Below are positions 55,941 through 64,000 of a stretch of 64,000 bases of DNA, one piece after another (position 1 is the stretch's first letter; each line of letters opens with the position of its first letter). The notes beneath the pieces were generated by a model, which ran no database searches, was not told where the DNA came from, and worked only from the letters and a program-made list of their open reading frames with translations. The stretch is taken from the NCBI GenBank assembly GCA_963843255.1, contig CAWJJQ010000002.1, forward strand, positions 310,001-374,000. Reading direction: 5' to 3'. Source of the stretch: Bog-159 sp963843255. Lineage in GTDB: Bacteria > Acidobacteriota > Terriglobia > Bryobacterales > Bryobacteraceae. The position numbers and the translations under genes were made by a program.

Positions 55941-56795
55941 ATGAAAAGTACGCTGGCCACCAAGCGGAGAACTGTTCAGAGGGCAACCCAGGTTTTGGCT
56001 GTGGCTCTGGTTCTGGCATCGGCCTTCTCTTTAATGTGGCTTGCGGTTCACCCGTTGCCGCTCCACCTACTAGATCAGTGCGACAATCGGCGGAATCCCA
56101 AACCCTCTGCAACGATCGTCGCTGTCGGAGTCATCAGTGGGGACACTCTCATACGCAGTCCGGTTCCAAGACACTCCAACCCCACGATCCCTCTACAACT
56201 CCGCAGGCTTACGGTTCACGTGGAGAACGTGCTGAAAGGTGCGTCGATTCCTGCGACCATCGATGTCTATTACTTTACTTGGGCTGGCGGTTTCGACGGG
56301 CCACGACCCTTGGGTTTTTGGAGCGTTGGAGACCGTCGCATTTTTTGGCTCAGAACAGACCACGGGGTACTGCGCACTGTCTGTGACGGTTGGGATGGCT
56401 GCACTGAAGCCGTCTGGAGCGGCGCTCATCCTAACTACAGACCTAACCCGCAGAAACCCCTTGAATATACCTTAGTAGACTTTCACCTTACACGGGGCAC
56501 GGGTCCGGTGAACAAGATTGCCTTCGCCACAGAAGTTTCCGTGCAGGAGCCAGTCGGCACCCCAGGGCTGGAGGAATATGCCATTGGAAAACTTAAGCAT
56601 CTCGCTCTCACCGAACAGGATGAGATCAAATTCGATTCTCGCTACGCTGCCCGAGGACCCTCTGCATGCGGATCACTGTGGATCTACACGGTGGATCTGG
56701 TGAAGCCGAACATTAACAGGGACGCCAAAAATGCGATGCACGTCGCCAACTGCCGCTGCAACAAAAAAGCTGACGGCAACGTCGAATATCAGTAG
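55941..56795 (+). CDS. Conserved hypothetical membrane-anchored protein
   Basis: 284 residues. One N-terminal helix (VLAVALVLASAFSLMWLAV) anchors or exports a domain with RLTVHVENVLKGASIPATID, YYFTWAGGFDGPRPLGFWSV and WLRTDHGVLRTVCDGWDGCT. I recall hypothetical proteins with this segment in several Acidobacteria, but no function. Base composition appears less GC-rich than in neighbouring genes, with more AT-ending codons, a hint of transfer. Cys pairs near the C-terminus (ANCRCNKK) are notable. No operon partner. Confidence 0.65.
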   Translation: MKSTLATKRRTVQRATQVLAVALVLASAFSLMWLAVHPLPLHLLDQCDNRRNPKPSATIVAVGVISGDTLIRSPVPRHSNPTIPLQLRRLTVHVENVLKGASIPATIDVYYFTWAGGFDGPRPLGFWSVGDRRIFWLRTDHGVLRTVCDGWDGCTEAVWSGAHPNYRPNPQKPLEYTLVDFHLTRGTGPVNKIAFATEVSVQEPVGTPGLEEYAIGKLKHLALTEQDEIKFDSRYAARGPSACGSLWIYTVDLVKPNINRDAKNAMHVANCRCNKKADGNVEYQ

Positions 56796-56974
56796 TGTCC
56801 TTAGCGGAGTTTACCCGGCCAGATAATTCAGCCACGGTCTGCGAAATTCATGAAAACGCCTGTACGGTAACTCGTTTTCTTCCCGGTCGCTTTAACGATT
56901 GACGCACTCAGTGAAGAATCGATCAAGCAGCCGAAGGGCCCTCCACGCACTTCGGCCGGCGCGCGAGCGCCAGC

Positions 56975-57784
56975 CTATCTAGCGAACCAGGCACATGAGA
57001 AGCTGGTTCCGTCGCTCGAAAGCGTGGAACAGGCGGATTCTTTGAGGCCGCCGGAAGACACCATCTCGATTCGTTCAATGACCGGAAATACGCCGATGGG
57101 CCCACTGGTGGCGCTGTCGGTGGCGTAGTTGGTGCCTGTTATGCCGGTGCTGTCTTCACCGAACAGGACGATACCGTAATTGGCTAGGGGCAGGATTCCG
57201 CCGCGGGCGGTGCAGCAGGGCGCCTCCGCAATCCACTCGGCAGAGGAGCGCGCGGCACCAGACACAGTAGCGCTCTTGCTGAACGATCTTCCCGTGGTTT
57301 CGTTGGTTATGGTGACGGTGAATCCGCCACCGTTGTAGACTATCAGCGCCGACATATGATCGCCGGGTTTTACCGGGACGCTGGTAATCTCGAACGACGG
57401 ATGGGGATAAAACTCATACCAGGCGTAGTAACTAGGAGAGCGGCCAACGCAGTCGGAATCGGTCCCGGTTTGCTCGACGGAATTAGAGGAGTATCCGTCG
57501 AGGCCTACCCAAAATGAAGCGTACTCATCGCCCGAAGTACAGGTTGCCACGGGTACGATCCAGGAAGCTTTGGCCGAGGTGAATGAGGAGCCGGTGACAG
57601 CATAACCGCTCCAGTTGGTGCTGGTGGCGGTGCCGTCGCCGTGCTCGGTGCGGTCGCGGACCGGTCCATGCTGGCGCGAAGCGATCTTCTCCGTACCGTC
57701 CAGTTGCAGGGTTGTGTTTGAAACTTGCGAGAATGCCGGGACGATGGCAAGCATTCCCAGTATTCCCATCCGTTTAGATAACAT
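56975..57784 (-). CDS. G1-family (eqolisin) glutamic endopeptidase, secreted
   Basis: 269 residues with a signal peptide (GILGMLAIVPAFSQ). The beta-sandwich core begins at STNWSGYAVTGSSFTSAKAS. The catalytic Gln is in SVEQTGTDSDC (Q105) and the Glu in SSAEWIAEAP (E183 or E187), with the typical YYAWYEFYPHPS between them. G1 peptidases are acid proteases best known from filamentous fungi; bacterial homologues occur in acidophilic and soil bacteria, which fits an acidobacterium. The gene is monocistronic. Confidence 0.9.
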   Translation of the reverse strand: MLSKRMGILGMLAIVPAFSQVSNTTLQLDGTEKIASRQHGPVRDRTEHGDGTATSTNWSGYAVTGSSFTSAKASWIVPVATCTSGDEYASFWVGLDGYSSNSVEQTGTDSDCVGRSPSYYAWYEFYPHPSFEITSVPVKPGDHMSALIVYNGGGFTVTITNETTGRSFSKSATVSGAARSSAEWIAEAPCCTARGGILPLANYGIVLFGEDSTGITGTNYATDSATSGPIGVFPVIERIEMVSSGGLKESACSTLSSDGTSFSCAWFAR

Positions 57785-57931
57785 TCGTTGTCTCCGATTG
57801 CAGAAGTTGTCCTAAGCCTCGGGATAGGGCAGCCGAGTCCGGACAATTGTAACCCGCCGCAAAGTCCTGCTTATCACTAACTTTTCGGCACAAAATCGGC
57901 GCTATCGTATGGATGGAGACAATTCCGGGCG

Positions 57932-58678
57932 CTACTTCTTTTTGCCCTGAGCGGCGACCGCTTCCATGGCTGCTTTTACTTTCTCGGGATCGCCGAGATA
58001 GTAACTACGGAGCGGTTTCAAGTCGCCGTCGAGTTCGTAGACCAGCGGCATCCCGGTGGGGATGTTCAGGTTTACGATGGCCTCTTCCGAAACGTTGTCG
58101 AGGTATTTCACCAGCGCGCGGAGGCTGTTGCCATGCGCGGCGATGAGGACGCGCCGGCCCTCGCGCACCGCGGGTGCGATGGTGGAATGCCAGTAGGGCA
58201 GGAAGCGGTGTACGGTATCCTTCAGGCATTCGGTGAGCGGGAGCTCCTGGGCGGTCAGGTTATGGTAACGAGGATCGTGGCCGGGGTATCGCTGATCATC
58301 CGGTGTGAGCGGCGGCGGCGGAATGTCGTAGCTGCGCCGCCAGATTTTCACCTGGTCCTCGCCGAACTTGGCGGCGGTCTCGGATTTGTTCAGACCCTGC
58401 AGCGCACCGTAGTGTCGCTCGTTCAAGCGCCACGAGCGGTGCACGGGGATCCACATGAGATCGAGGCCGTCGAGGGTCATCCACAAAGTGCGGATGGCGC
58501 GCTTCAGAACCGAGGTGTAGGCCACGTCGAAGACGTAACCCTCCGCTTTCAGAACCGCGCCAGCGTCATTGGCTTCCTGGCGGCCTTTGTCGGACAGATC
58601 CACATCCGTCCAGCCGGTGAAACGATTTTCCCTGTTCCAATCGCTTTCGCCGTGGCGGAGCAATACGAGTTTCTGCAT
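57932..58678 (-). CDS. gpmA: 2,3-bisphosphoglycerate-dependent phosphoglycerate mutase
   Basis: 248 residues, histidine-phosphatase fold. The phosphohistidine motif is LVLLRHGESDWNRENRFTGW; the second His is in LIAAHGNSLRAL, and LNERHYGALQGLNK is present. It converts 3-phosphoglycerate to 2-phosphoglycerate. It lies 8 bp downstream of enolase, which uses its product, so the two probably form an operon for lower glycolysis. Confidence 0.96.
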   Translation of the reverse strand: MQKLVLLRHGESDWNRENRFTGWTDVDLSDKGRQEANDAGAVLKAEGYVFDVAYTSVLKRAIRTLWMTLDGLDLMWIPVHRSWRLNERHYGALQGLNKSETAAKFGEDQVKIWRRSYDIPPPPLTPDDQRYPGHDPRYHNLTAQELPLTECLKDTVHRFLPYWHSTIAPAVREGRRVLIAAHGNSLRALVKYLDNVSEEAIVNLNIPTGMPLVYELDGDLKPLRSYYLGDPEKVKAAMEAVAAQGKKK

Positions 58679-58686
58679 AAGTGATC

Positions 58687-59970
58687 CTACCTGCTATACG
58701 CCTTGCGCCCGGCGAATTCGGCGCCCGCGCCCAGGCGCTCTTCGATGCGCAGCAACTGGTTGTACTTGGCGATGCGGTCGGTGCGGCTGGCGGATCCGGT
58801 CTTGATCTGGCCGGCGTTAGTGGCGACTACCAGATCCGCGATGAACGGATCTTCGGTCTCGCCGGAGCGGTGCGAAACCACCGCCGTGTAATCCGATGTA
58901 GCGGCCAGGTGCATGCACTCCAGGGTTTCGGTCACGGTGCCGATCTGGTTGAGTTTGATCAGAATGGAATTGGCGATGCCGCGGTCGATGCCGCGTTTGA
59001 AGATCGCGGGATTGGTGACGAAGATATCGTCGCCCACCAGTTGGATCTTTTCGCCCAGGGCCTCGGTGAGAGCCGCCCAGCCATCCCAATCTTCTTCGGA
59101 CATGCCGTCTTCAATGGAAATGATGGCTGGATATTGGCGCACCCAATCGGTCCAGAACTCCACCATTTGTGCAGAAGTGCGCTGGCTGTTGTCGGATTTT
59201 TTGAAAACATACTTGCCATCCAGGAAGAACTCGCTGGCGGCGGGATCGAGGCAGATGCCAACTTGCTCGCCAGGTTTGTAACCGGCCTGGGTGATGGCTT
59301 CGAGCAGCAATTCCAGCGCCTCGATGTTGGATTTCAGATTAGGAGCGAAGCCGCCTTCATCGCCGACGGCGGTCGAATAACCGCGCTTCTTGAGCACCTT
59401 TTTCAGCGTGTGAAAGACTTCCACGCCCATGCGCAGCGCGTCGGAGAATTTAGACGCGCCGAAGGGCGCGATCATGAACTCCTGCACGTCGACGGAATTG
59501 TCGGCATGCGCGCCGCCGTTCAGCACATTCATCATGGGAACGGGCAGTACACGCGCGCCGGCTCCGCCCAGATAGCGGAATAGGGGCGTGTGTTGGGAAT
59601 TGGCCGCGGCGCGGGCGGCGGCCATGGAAACGGCCAGAATGGCGTTGGCGCCCAAGCGGCCTTTGTTGGGCGTGCCGTCCAGGTCGATCATCAGGCGATC
59701 GACATCTACCTGCTGCGCGGCGTCTTTACCGTGTAAAGCCTGAGCGATTTCGCCGTTTACGTGAGCGACCGCGTTTTGCGTGCCCTTTCCCAAATAGCGC
59801 CCTTTGTCGCCATCGCGCAATTCTACGGCTTCGAATTCTCCGGTGGAGGCGCCGGAGGGCACAGCCGCCCGTCCCAAGCTGCCGTCGGCGAGATAGACAT
59901 CCGCTTCCACGGTCGGGTTACCGCGGGAATCCAGGATTTCACGGCCTGTTATTCGAACGATAGTGGTCAT
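58687..59970 (-). CDS. eno: Enolase
   Basis: 427 residues, normal length. Dehydrates 2-phosphoglycerate to phosphoenolpyruvate and also sits in the RNA degradosome of some bacteria. Motifs: GREILDSRGNPTVEADVYL, VPSGASTGEFEAVELRD, SIEDGMSEEDWDGW with metal-binding acidic residues, ILIKLNQIGTVTET with the catalytic Lys, and SHRSGETEDPFIADL. It is followed closely by gpmA. Confidence 0.98.
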   Translation of the reverse strand: MTTIVRITGREILDSRGNPTVEADVYLADGSLGRAAVPSGASTGEFEAVELRDGDKGRYLGKGTQNAVAHVNGEIAQALHGKDAAQQVDVDRLMIDLDGTPNKGRLGANAILAVSMAAARAAANSQHTPLFRYLGGAGARVLPVPMMNVLNGGAHADNSVDVQEFMIAPFGASKFSDALRMGVEVFHTLKKVLKKRGYSTAVGDEGGFAPNLKSNIEALELLLEAITQAGYKPGEQVGICLDPAASEFFLDGKYVFKKSDNSQRTSAQMVEFWTDWVRQYPAIISIEDGMSEEDWDGWAALTEALGEKIQLVGDDIFVTNPAIFKRGIDRGIANSILIKLNQIGTVTETLECMHLAATSDYTAVVSHRSGETEDPFIADLVVATNAGQIKTGSASRTDRIAKYNQLLRIEERLGAGAEFAGRKAYSR

Positions 59971-60032
59971 AACTTTTTGAAACTATAAGGTAGCAGACGG
60001 CTCGGGTACTCGCTCGTCTGTACCGTGCTGAG

Positions 60033-63000
60033 CTAGGCGTGCTGGCGGAATCTCGCGATACGGACGGCTGGCGCGATGACCCAGGCTAGCGTGAGAAGGA
60101 GCAGTGAGATGAGGATGGCGCCCTGGAAGCGGAGCGGGGAGGCGGGCTGGGCGAGCAGATCGGCGCCTTTGTCGAGCAATGCAAGGGTCCAGGCGACCAG
60201 GAGGTAAGCGAGGTAATTCTGGCGCACGAGGTATTTGACAAACACTACTGCGGCGGCCAGGTAGATCAACCGGACGACGAAATAAAGCAAGAACTCGCCG
60301 GGCGTGTGGATGGTGCCGGGCACCAATCCGGCGGAAGCTACCAGACCAGCCAGAATGGCTGCGCCGGGCCAATGGTTCAGCCGCTCGACCAGATATACGA
60401 CCACCACCAGCAGAGCCAGCCAGAATAAGGCGCCGTGGCAGGCTGACGCGAATGCCGAGGCGGCCGGGGAGAGCATGGCGAACATTGGCTGGGTGTCCGC
60501 CGTGAGCAGCGCCTGCGCGTGAAAACGATCGATCAGAACCCATCGCAGGCGATCGAGCGCCGCGACCAAAACGGCGGCGAGGCCGGCGGCGTACATCGCG
60601 TCGAGTCCGGCCAGCCGGCGGTTGGCGACGAGGAAGACCGCGGGCGCGTCCGGGTGCAATGCCAGAATCAGGGCCACGCAACATGCCAGCGCGATGAACA
60701 TCGCCAGGGCACCGATGAACAGCCCAACTCCCATGGTGGCCTCAAACGACTCCAGGGGAAAGGCGGTCGGGTACTGGCTGAACACAAGCGGAAATGTCAT
60801 GGCCATGCCAGCGACCGTGATCAGGCCCAGGGGCAGGGCTATCCAGAGCGCCTGGCCCCAACGGAGCGCGCGCCGGCGGGTGCGATCGATGAGCAGCCAC
60901 AGGCCCGTCACCAGTATGGCGGCGCTCACCAGAATACGCAGCACCAGCAGAACGTAGGAGAGCGCGTTGCGTTGGGAGCGGGCGCGTGCGAAAGCTTCGG
61001 GCACTTTCCAGAACGAGCTGAACGATGCGATCCGGTCGCCGGCAACAGTCACGCGCTCGCGGAAATGCGTTTCATCCAGATTGCGCGGATCGCCGGGCCG
61101 CGCCTCCCAGACCAGCGTGTGGTCGCGGCGTGCTTTCTTTTTCTCGGAGCTGGATTCCTTGAGATCGAATCCTTCGAGCGAAGGCAGGCCAGGCGCGTGG
61201 GCGACGAGTTGGCGCGCGGCGTCGGAGGACAGATCGGCGCCGGGCTGGTCTTCGGGAAACACGTGCTCGAACTCGAAGACGCGGCTGTCTTCCGGGTCCA
61301 CGGAGATCTGCATTTCCTCGCGTTGGAGCGGCTTGTAATAGCGCACGGCCCATCCGTGCAAGGGCAGGTAAGTGCGGAACGCGTTGGTGACGTACGCGAT
61401 ATCTCGGCGCTGGACGAAGTATTTGGCGGCCAAGCGCGCGCGGTCGTCATCCCATTTCGTGACGGGGAAGGTTACCACGCGATAGCCTTGCGGATCGAAA
61501 CCGTGGGTGCGCGCGTATTGTCCGGCCACCTCGCGCGCACGCGCCGGCCCGATCGCGTAGGCAGGCTGGCCGCCGAACTCCGGCACGTGCACCGTGGCCA
61601 GCATCACCGCAGCTACGATCAGGACGAGTAGGGCAGCCATTCGACGGCGCGGTGTCCACGCGACAAAGGGCAACGGTTCGGCGACGGGCTGTTCGTCGCT
61701 AACCAGTGGGCCGGCAATTGGCGATTGCGCAGGCGCCCCTTCGGGCGACCCAGGCTGCGCGACCGGCTCAAATCCGCCTCGGCGCAAGTAAGCGATCCCG
61801 GCGACGAGCGCGGGCAGCAGCATGATTCCCGCGCTGGCCGCGCCAGACACCACGTAATAAGGATGGTGCGAGCGCACGAGCAGCAACGCCGAATACATGG
61901 CATCGACGGAATAGTGCCAGACCAGGGTTGGCAGGATGCCCCAGCGCAGCATGATCAGGCCCAGCGCCACGCCGCCGATACCTACTTCCACGCCGCGGAT
62001 CCAGAAAGGCTGCTGCGGATAGCCGGCGTGTCCGAACCCCCAGATGAACGCCGCCAGGATCACGGCCGCCGGCACGTAGCGGAGCAGTTTCGAGAGGAAA
62101 GGAATGGCGAACATGCGGAACATCAACTCCTCGGAAACCGCGGGGAGAAATCCGCCAAGGAGGACGAAGAGCCAGGGCAGGCGCGTGTTGAGCAGATCGT
62201 CGTAGGGGACATCGGCCGGCGACCATGCGCCGAAGCGATAGGCCACCATGTAGAAAGCCGTCTGGTAGGCGACGAAGATGCCGGCCAGAGTGATGCCGAG
62301 GATGGTGCCCAGGAAAAATTGCTTGCTCCGCAATCCGCGCGCACTGAAAAGAGTGCCGAGTGGCAGCCGCGCGCGATAACATTCGCGATAGAGCGGCTCG
62401 GCGCCGGCGGTGATCACGAACAGCAGTCCGCCGGCTCCCAGGGCGCCCATCACGTTGCGCAAAAATTCCTGGGCTATGAAGCTGCCATAGGAATCGGTGG
62501 TGGGATAAGAGAACTCGGCCAGCGGCTGCGCGTTCCAATTCGCCAGAAAATAAAGCAGGGCGCCGATGCCTCCGACCGCCGCGGCCAGACGCCAGCGGAC
62601 ATCGTGACCACGCACGCGCAGTACGATGGTGACGAGGAGAGCGACGGCGAGGAGCATCAGAAAGCCGCCGTCCACGGACTGCGCGGCCAGGTTGCGCGAG
62701 CGCAGCCCTTCGTACGCGCGCTGCCAGGTTTCGGGCACCTTTAGATACTCGCGATAGCCGCCCACTTCGCTTCCCAGGACCTTCACTTCAAAACGGTAGG
62801 TGGCATCGTGGATTTCGAAGTCGCGTTCTTTCCAGGTGAAGGTATGGTCGGTGCGGGCGGGGCGTGCGGCGCTGGAGCCTTCGACGAAATCAAGCGCCGC
62901 CGGGTCGCGATGCATGGTGTCACGCAGGAAGCGCTCGGCCAAGGCGCGCGCCTGATCGTCAGGCAGGCCAGGGCGCGCGGCGGCCTCGGGGAGTTCGTGC

Positions 63001-63395
63001 TCGAAGCCGGCGGGTTCGCCCGCGGTGGTGATCTCGACGCGGAATTCTTCCTTTTGCAAGGGACGGAACCAGCGATACGACCAGCGCCATAAGCGCACGC
63101 GGGCGCCCATCAGGCGGTTGGCCTGCTCCAGGCCTAGCTCGCGTTCGAGGAAGGTTTTGGCGGTATCGTCGTAATCGAAGCGGGAGGCTTCGCGGTAGCC
63201 GTTCACGTGAAGGCCCGCGGCGGCGAGGAAGGCTTCGGCCTGCGCGCGGGCCTGATCCCGAGTGACGCGGAAATCGATGGAAGCTTCGGGAAAGGCGCGA
63301 TAGAAGTAACGCGCGGAGAACCAGACGGTGCCGGCCAGCAGGAGGCAGCAGATGGCCAGGAAGCGGAAGTCGGCGGGGCGCAGGCGGTCTCGCAT
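60033..63395 (-). CDS. Very large CPBP-family (CAAX protease-like) membrane protein
   Basis: 1120 residues, about four times the usual CPBP length. An N-terminal helix is followed by an extracytoplasmic unit (about 35-220) and a multi-pass block with the protease motifs EELMFR (422-427), FGHAG and WHYSVDAMY. A linker and another helix lead to a second copy of the extracytoplasmic unit (about 612-800) and a final multi-pass block. The repeat is visible in FRPLQKEEFRVEI / YKPLQREEMQISV and YLKVPETWQRA / FWKVPEAFARA. CPBP proteins are intramembrane metalloproteases; the substrate is unknown. The gene is monocistronic. Confidence 0.88.
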   Translation of the reverse strand: MRDRLRPADFRFLAICCLLLAGTVWFSARYFYRAFPEASIDFRVTRDQARAQAEAFLAAAGLHVNGYREASRFDYDDTAKTFLERELGLEQANRLMGARVRLWRWSYRWFRPLQKEEFRVEITTAGEPAGFEHELPEAAARPGLPDDQARALAERFLRDTMHRDPAALDFVEGSSAARPARTDHTFTWKERDFEIHDATYRFEVKVLGSEVGGYREYLKVPETWQRAYEGLRSRNLAAQSVDGGFLMLLAVALLVTIVLRVRGHDVRWRLAAAVGGIGALLYFLANWNAQPLAEFSYPTTDSYGSFIAQEFLRNVMGALGAGGLLFVITAGAEPLYRECYRARLPLGTLFSARGLRSKQFFLGTILGITLAGIFVAYQTAFYMVAYRFGAWSPADVPYDDLLNTRLPWLFVLLGGFLPAVSEELMFRMFAIPFLSKLLRYVPAAVILAAFIWGFGHAGYPQQPFWIRGVEVGIGGVALGLIMLRWGILPTLVWHYSVDAMYSALLLVRSHHPYYVVSGAASAGIMLLPALVAGIAYLRRGGFEPVAQPGSPEGAPAQSPIAGPLVSDEQPVAEPLPFVAWTPRRRMAALLVLIVAAVMLATVHVPEFGGQPAYAIGPARAREVAGQYARTHGFDPQGYRVVTFPVTKWDDDRARLAAKYFVQRRDIAYVTNAFRTYLPLHGWAVRYYKPLQREEMQISVDPEDSRVFEFEHVFPEDQPGADLSSDAARQLVAHAPGLPSLEGFDLKESSSEKKKARRDHTLVWEARPGDPRNLDETHFRERVTVAGDRIASFSSFWKVPEAFARARSQRNALSYVLLVLRILVSAAILVTGLWLLIDRTRRRALRWGQALWIALPLGLITVAGMAMTFPLVFSQYPTAFPLESFEATMGVGLFIGALAMFIALACCVALILALHPDAPAVFLVANRRLAGLDAMYAAGLAAVLVAALDRLRWVLIDRFHAQALLTADTQPMFAMLSPAASAFASACHGALFWLALLVVVVYLVERLNHWPGAAILAGLVASAGLVPGTIHTPGEFLLYFVVRLIYLAAAVVFVKYLVRQNYLAYLLVAWTLALLDKGADLLAQPASPLRFQGAILISLLLLTLAWVIAPAVRIARFRQHA

Positions 63396-63557
63396 GGGAG
63401 GGCCGATTCACATAAGGATAGCGCCTCTGGGGTGCCCCGAAGGAGGAGAAAAAACAGTCGCGGGCCTGAGAGCCCCGCGCAGGCCATCTGCCCCACGTCC
63501 TGCCCACATGACTTCACGGCCGCGGGCGGCAGAGCATGCGCGGGAAGCGTTCTGTCG

Positions 63558-64000
63558 TTATTGAGCGGCCTTGAATACTACGCCCGCGCCCCCGGATCCG
63601 CCGATGTTGGCGGTGCCGTAGAGTACGGATCCCTGGGGCGACACGGCCGCGTAGGGCTGGCCCCCATCCCCTCTGCCGGTGAAGGCATGCAGCACCGACA
63701 AGTTTCCCGTGTTGGAGGACTTGTAGATGACGCCGCAACCGGCGCCCCCGCACCCCGTGCCGTCACCGCCGGCCAGGGTTGTGCCGTAGAGGTTACCGGA
63801 CACATCAAAAGCCACTGTCGAAATCGGTTCTCCGCCATCCCGCCCGCCAGTGAACTTGTGCAAGATGGAAAAGACGCCATTGGACGCTATCTTATAGATG
63901 AGTCCGCAGCCGTCGGCGCACCCGGCTAATCCGCCTCCATAGGTCGTTCCGTAGAAGTTCCCGGCGGAATCTTCCGTCACGCCGGCGTAAGGGTAGGCCC
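63558..64000 (-). CDS. GloVer-repeat protein, C-terminal end (5' end outside window)
   Basis: The frame is open to the window edge, so this is the last ~147 residues of a longer protein. It consists of repeats of ~35-50 residues with DSAGNFYGTTYGGG, GLIYKIASNGVFSILHKF, VSGNLYGTTLAGG and GVIYKSSNTGNLSVLHAF, the tandem GloVer (choice-of-anchor) repeat seen in secreted acidobacterial and planctomycete proteins, probably a beta-propeller. Several Cys pairs (CADGC, CGGAGC) lie in the loops. The end GVVFKAAQ is simple, with no visible anchor. Confidence 0.85.
   Translation of the reverse strand, partial: AYPYAGVTEDSAGNFYGTTYGGGLAGCADGCGLIYKIASNGVFSILHKFTGGRDGGEPISTVAFDVSGNLYGTTLAGGDGTGCGGAGCGVIYKSSNTGNLSVLHAFTGRGDGGQPYAAVSPQGSVLYGTANIGGSGGAGVVFKAAQ

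Overview
The window looks like a chromosomal segment of an Acidobacteriota bacterium of the Solibacter/Bryobacter group. The evidence is a GC-rich sequence with long antisense shadow frames, a secreted protein with the C-terminal domain first described from Solibacter (TIGR03437 type), an ADOP-type MacB/FtsX permease next to a PadR regulator, a decayed acidobacterial VWFA-type gene, a GloVer-repeat protein, tandem DUF29 genes, a Uma2 protein and many Tat- or Sec-exported hydrolases. This assignment rests on gene content only; there is no rRNA or tRNA gene in the window.

Layout. 1-4500: end of a YfhO-like membrane protein, then dnaG-rpoD (part of the macromolecular-synthesis cluster) and a Uma2 gene. 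4500-11150: exported or accessory enzymes (Gfo/Idh/MocA oxidoreductase, beta-propeller protein, aldo/keto reductase, methyltransferase, DinB-like protein, Tat-exported alpha/beta hydrolase). 11137-15154: a CzcA/CusA-type RND pump with a one-base frameshift near its 3' end, and a divergent NarL-type regulator. 15260-27056: central metabolism, with sucC-sucD-ndk, trpD, acnA with an M19 peptidase homologue, argS, two DUF29 genes and mdh; four TCA-cycle genes lie within about 12 kb. 27049-32756: M14 peptidase, a vapBC remnant, then a chain of overlapping minus-strand genes ending in homoserine dehydrogenase. 32825-38796: ADOP permease, TIGR03437 protein, mmsA and ppa, followed by a candidate small RNA behind a near-perfect sigma-70 promoter. 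38936-46530: carbohydrate-active and related enzymes (GH3, polysaccharide deacetylase, nitrilase, a two-domain pectate-lyase-like protein with a propeller). 46584-49605: a degraded stretch holding a broken DUF4440 gene, a DedA-like protein, a DUF1328 protein and a broken VWFA gene. 49606-54354: a four-gene iron-transport operon. 54410-64000: TIGR03790 protein, a conserved hypothetical, a G1 glutamic peptidase, gpmA-eno, a 1120-residue CPBP protease-like protein and the end of a GloVer-repeat protein.

The most interesting system is the operon at 49606-54354. An FTR1 iron permease fused to a DUF2318 Cys-rich domain is followed, almost without gaps, by two FtsX-like permeases and a MacB/LolD-type ATPase. 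The gene set resembles the Campylobacter FTR1/P19-associated ABC cassette, but P19 and the thioredoxin-like partners are absent here. The ATPase carries an additional 150-residue C-terminal domain that reads as a DtxR/MntR-type metalloregulator: its metal-ligand positions are kept while its DNA-binding helix region is shortened. This suggests an ABC transporter whose ATPase senses metal in cis.
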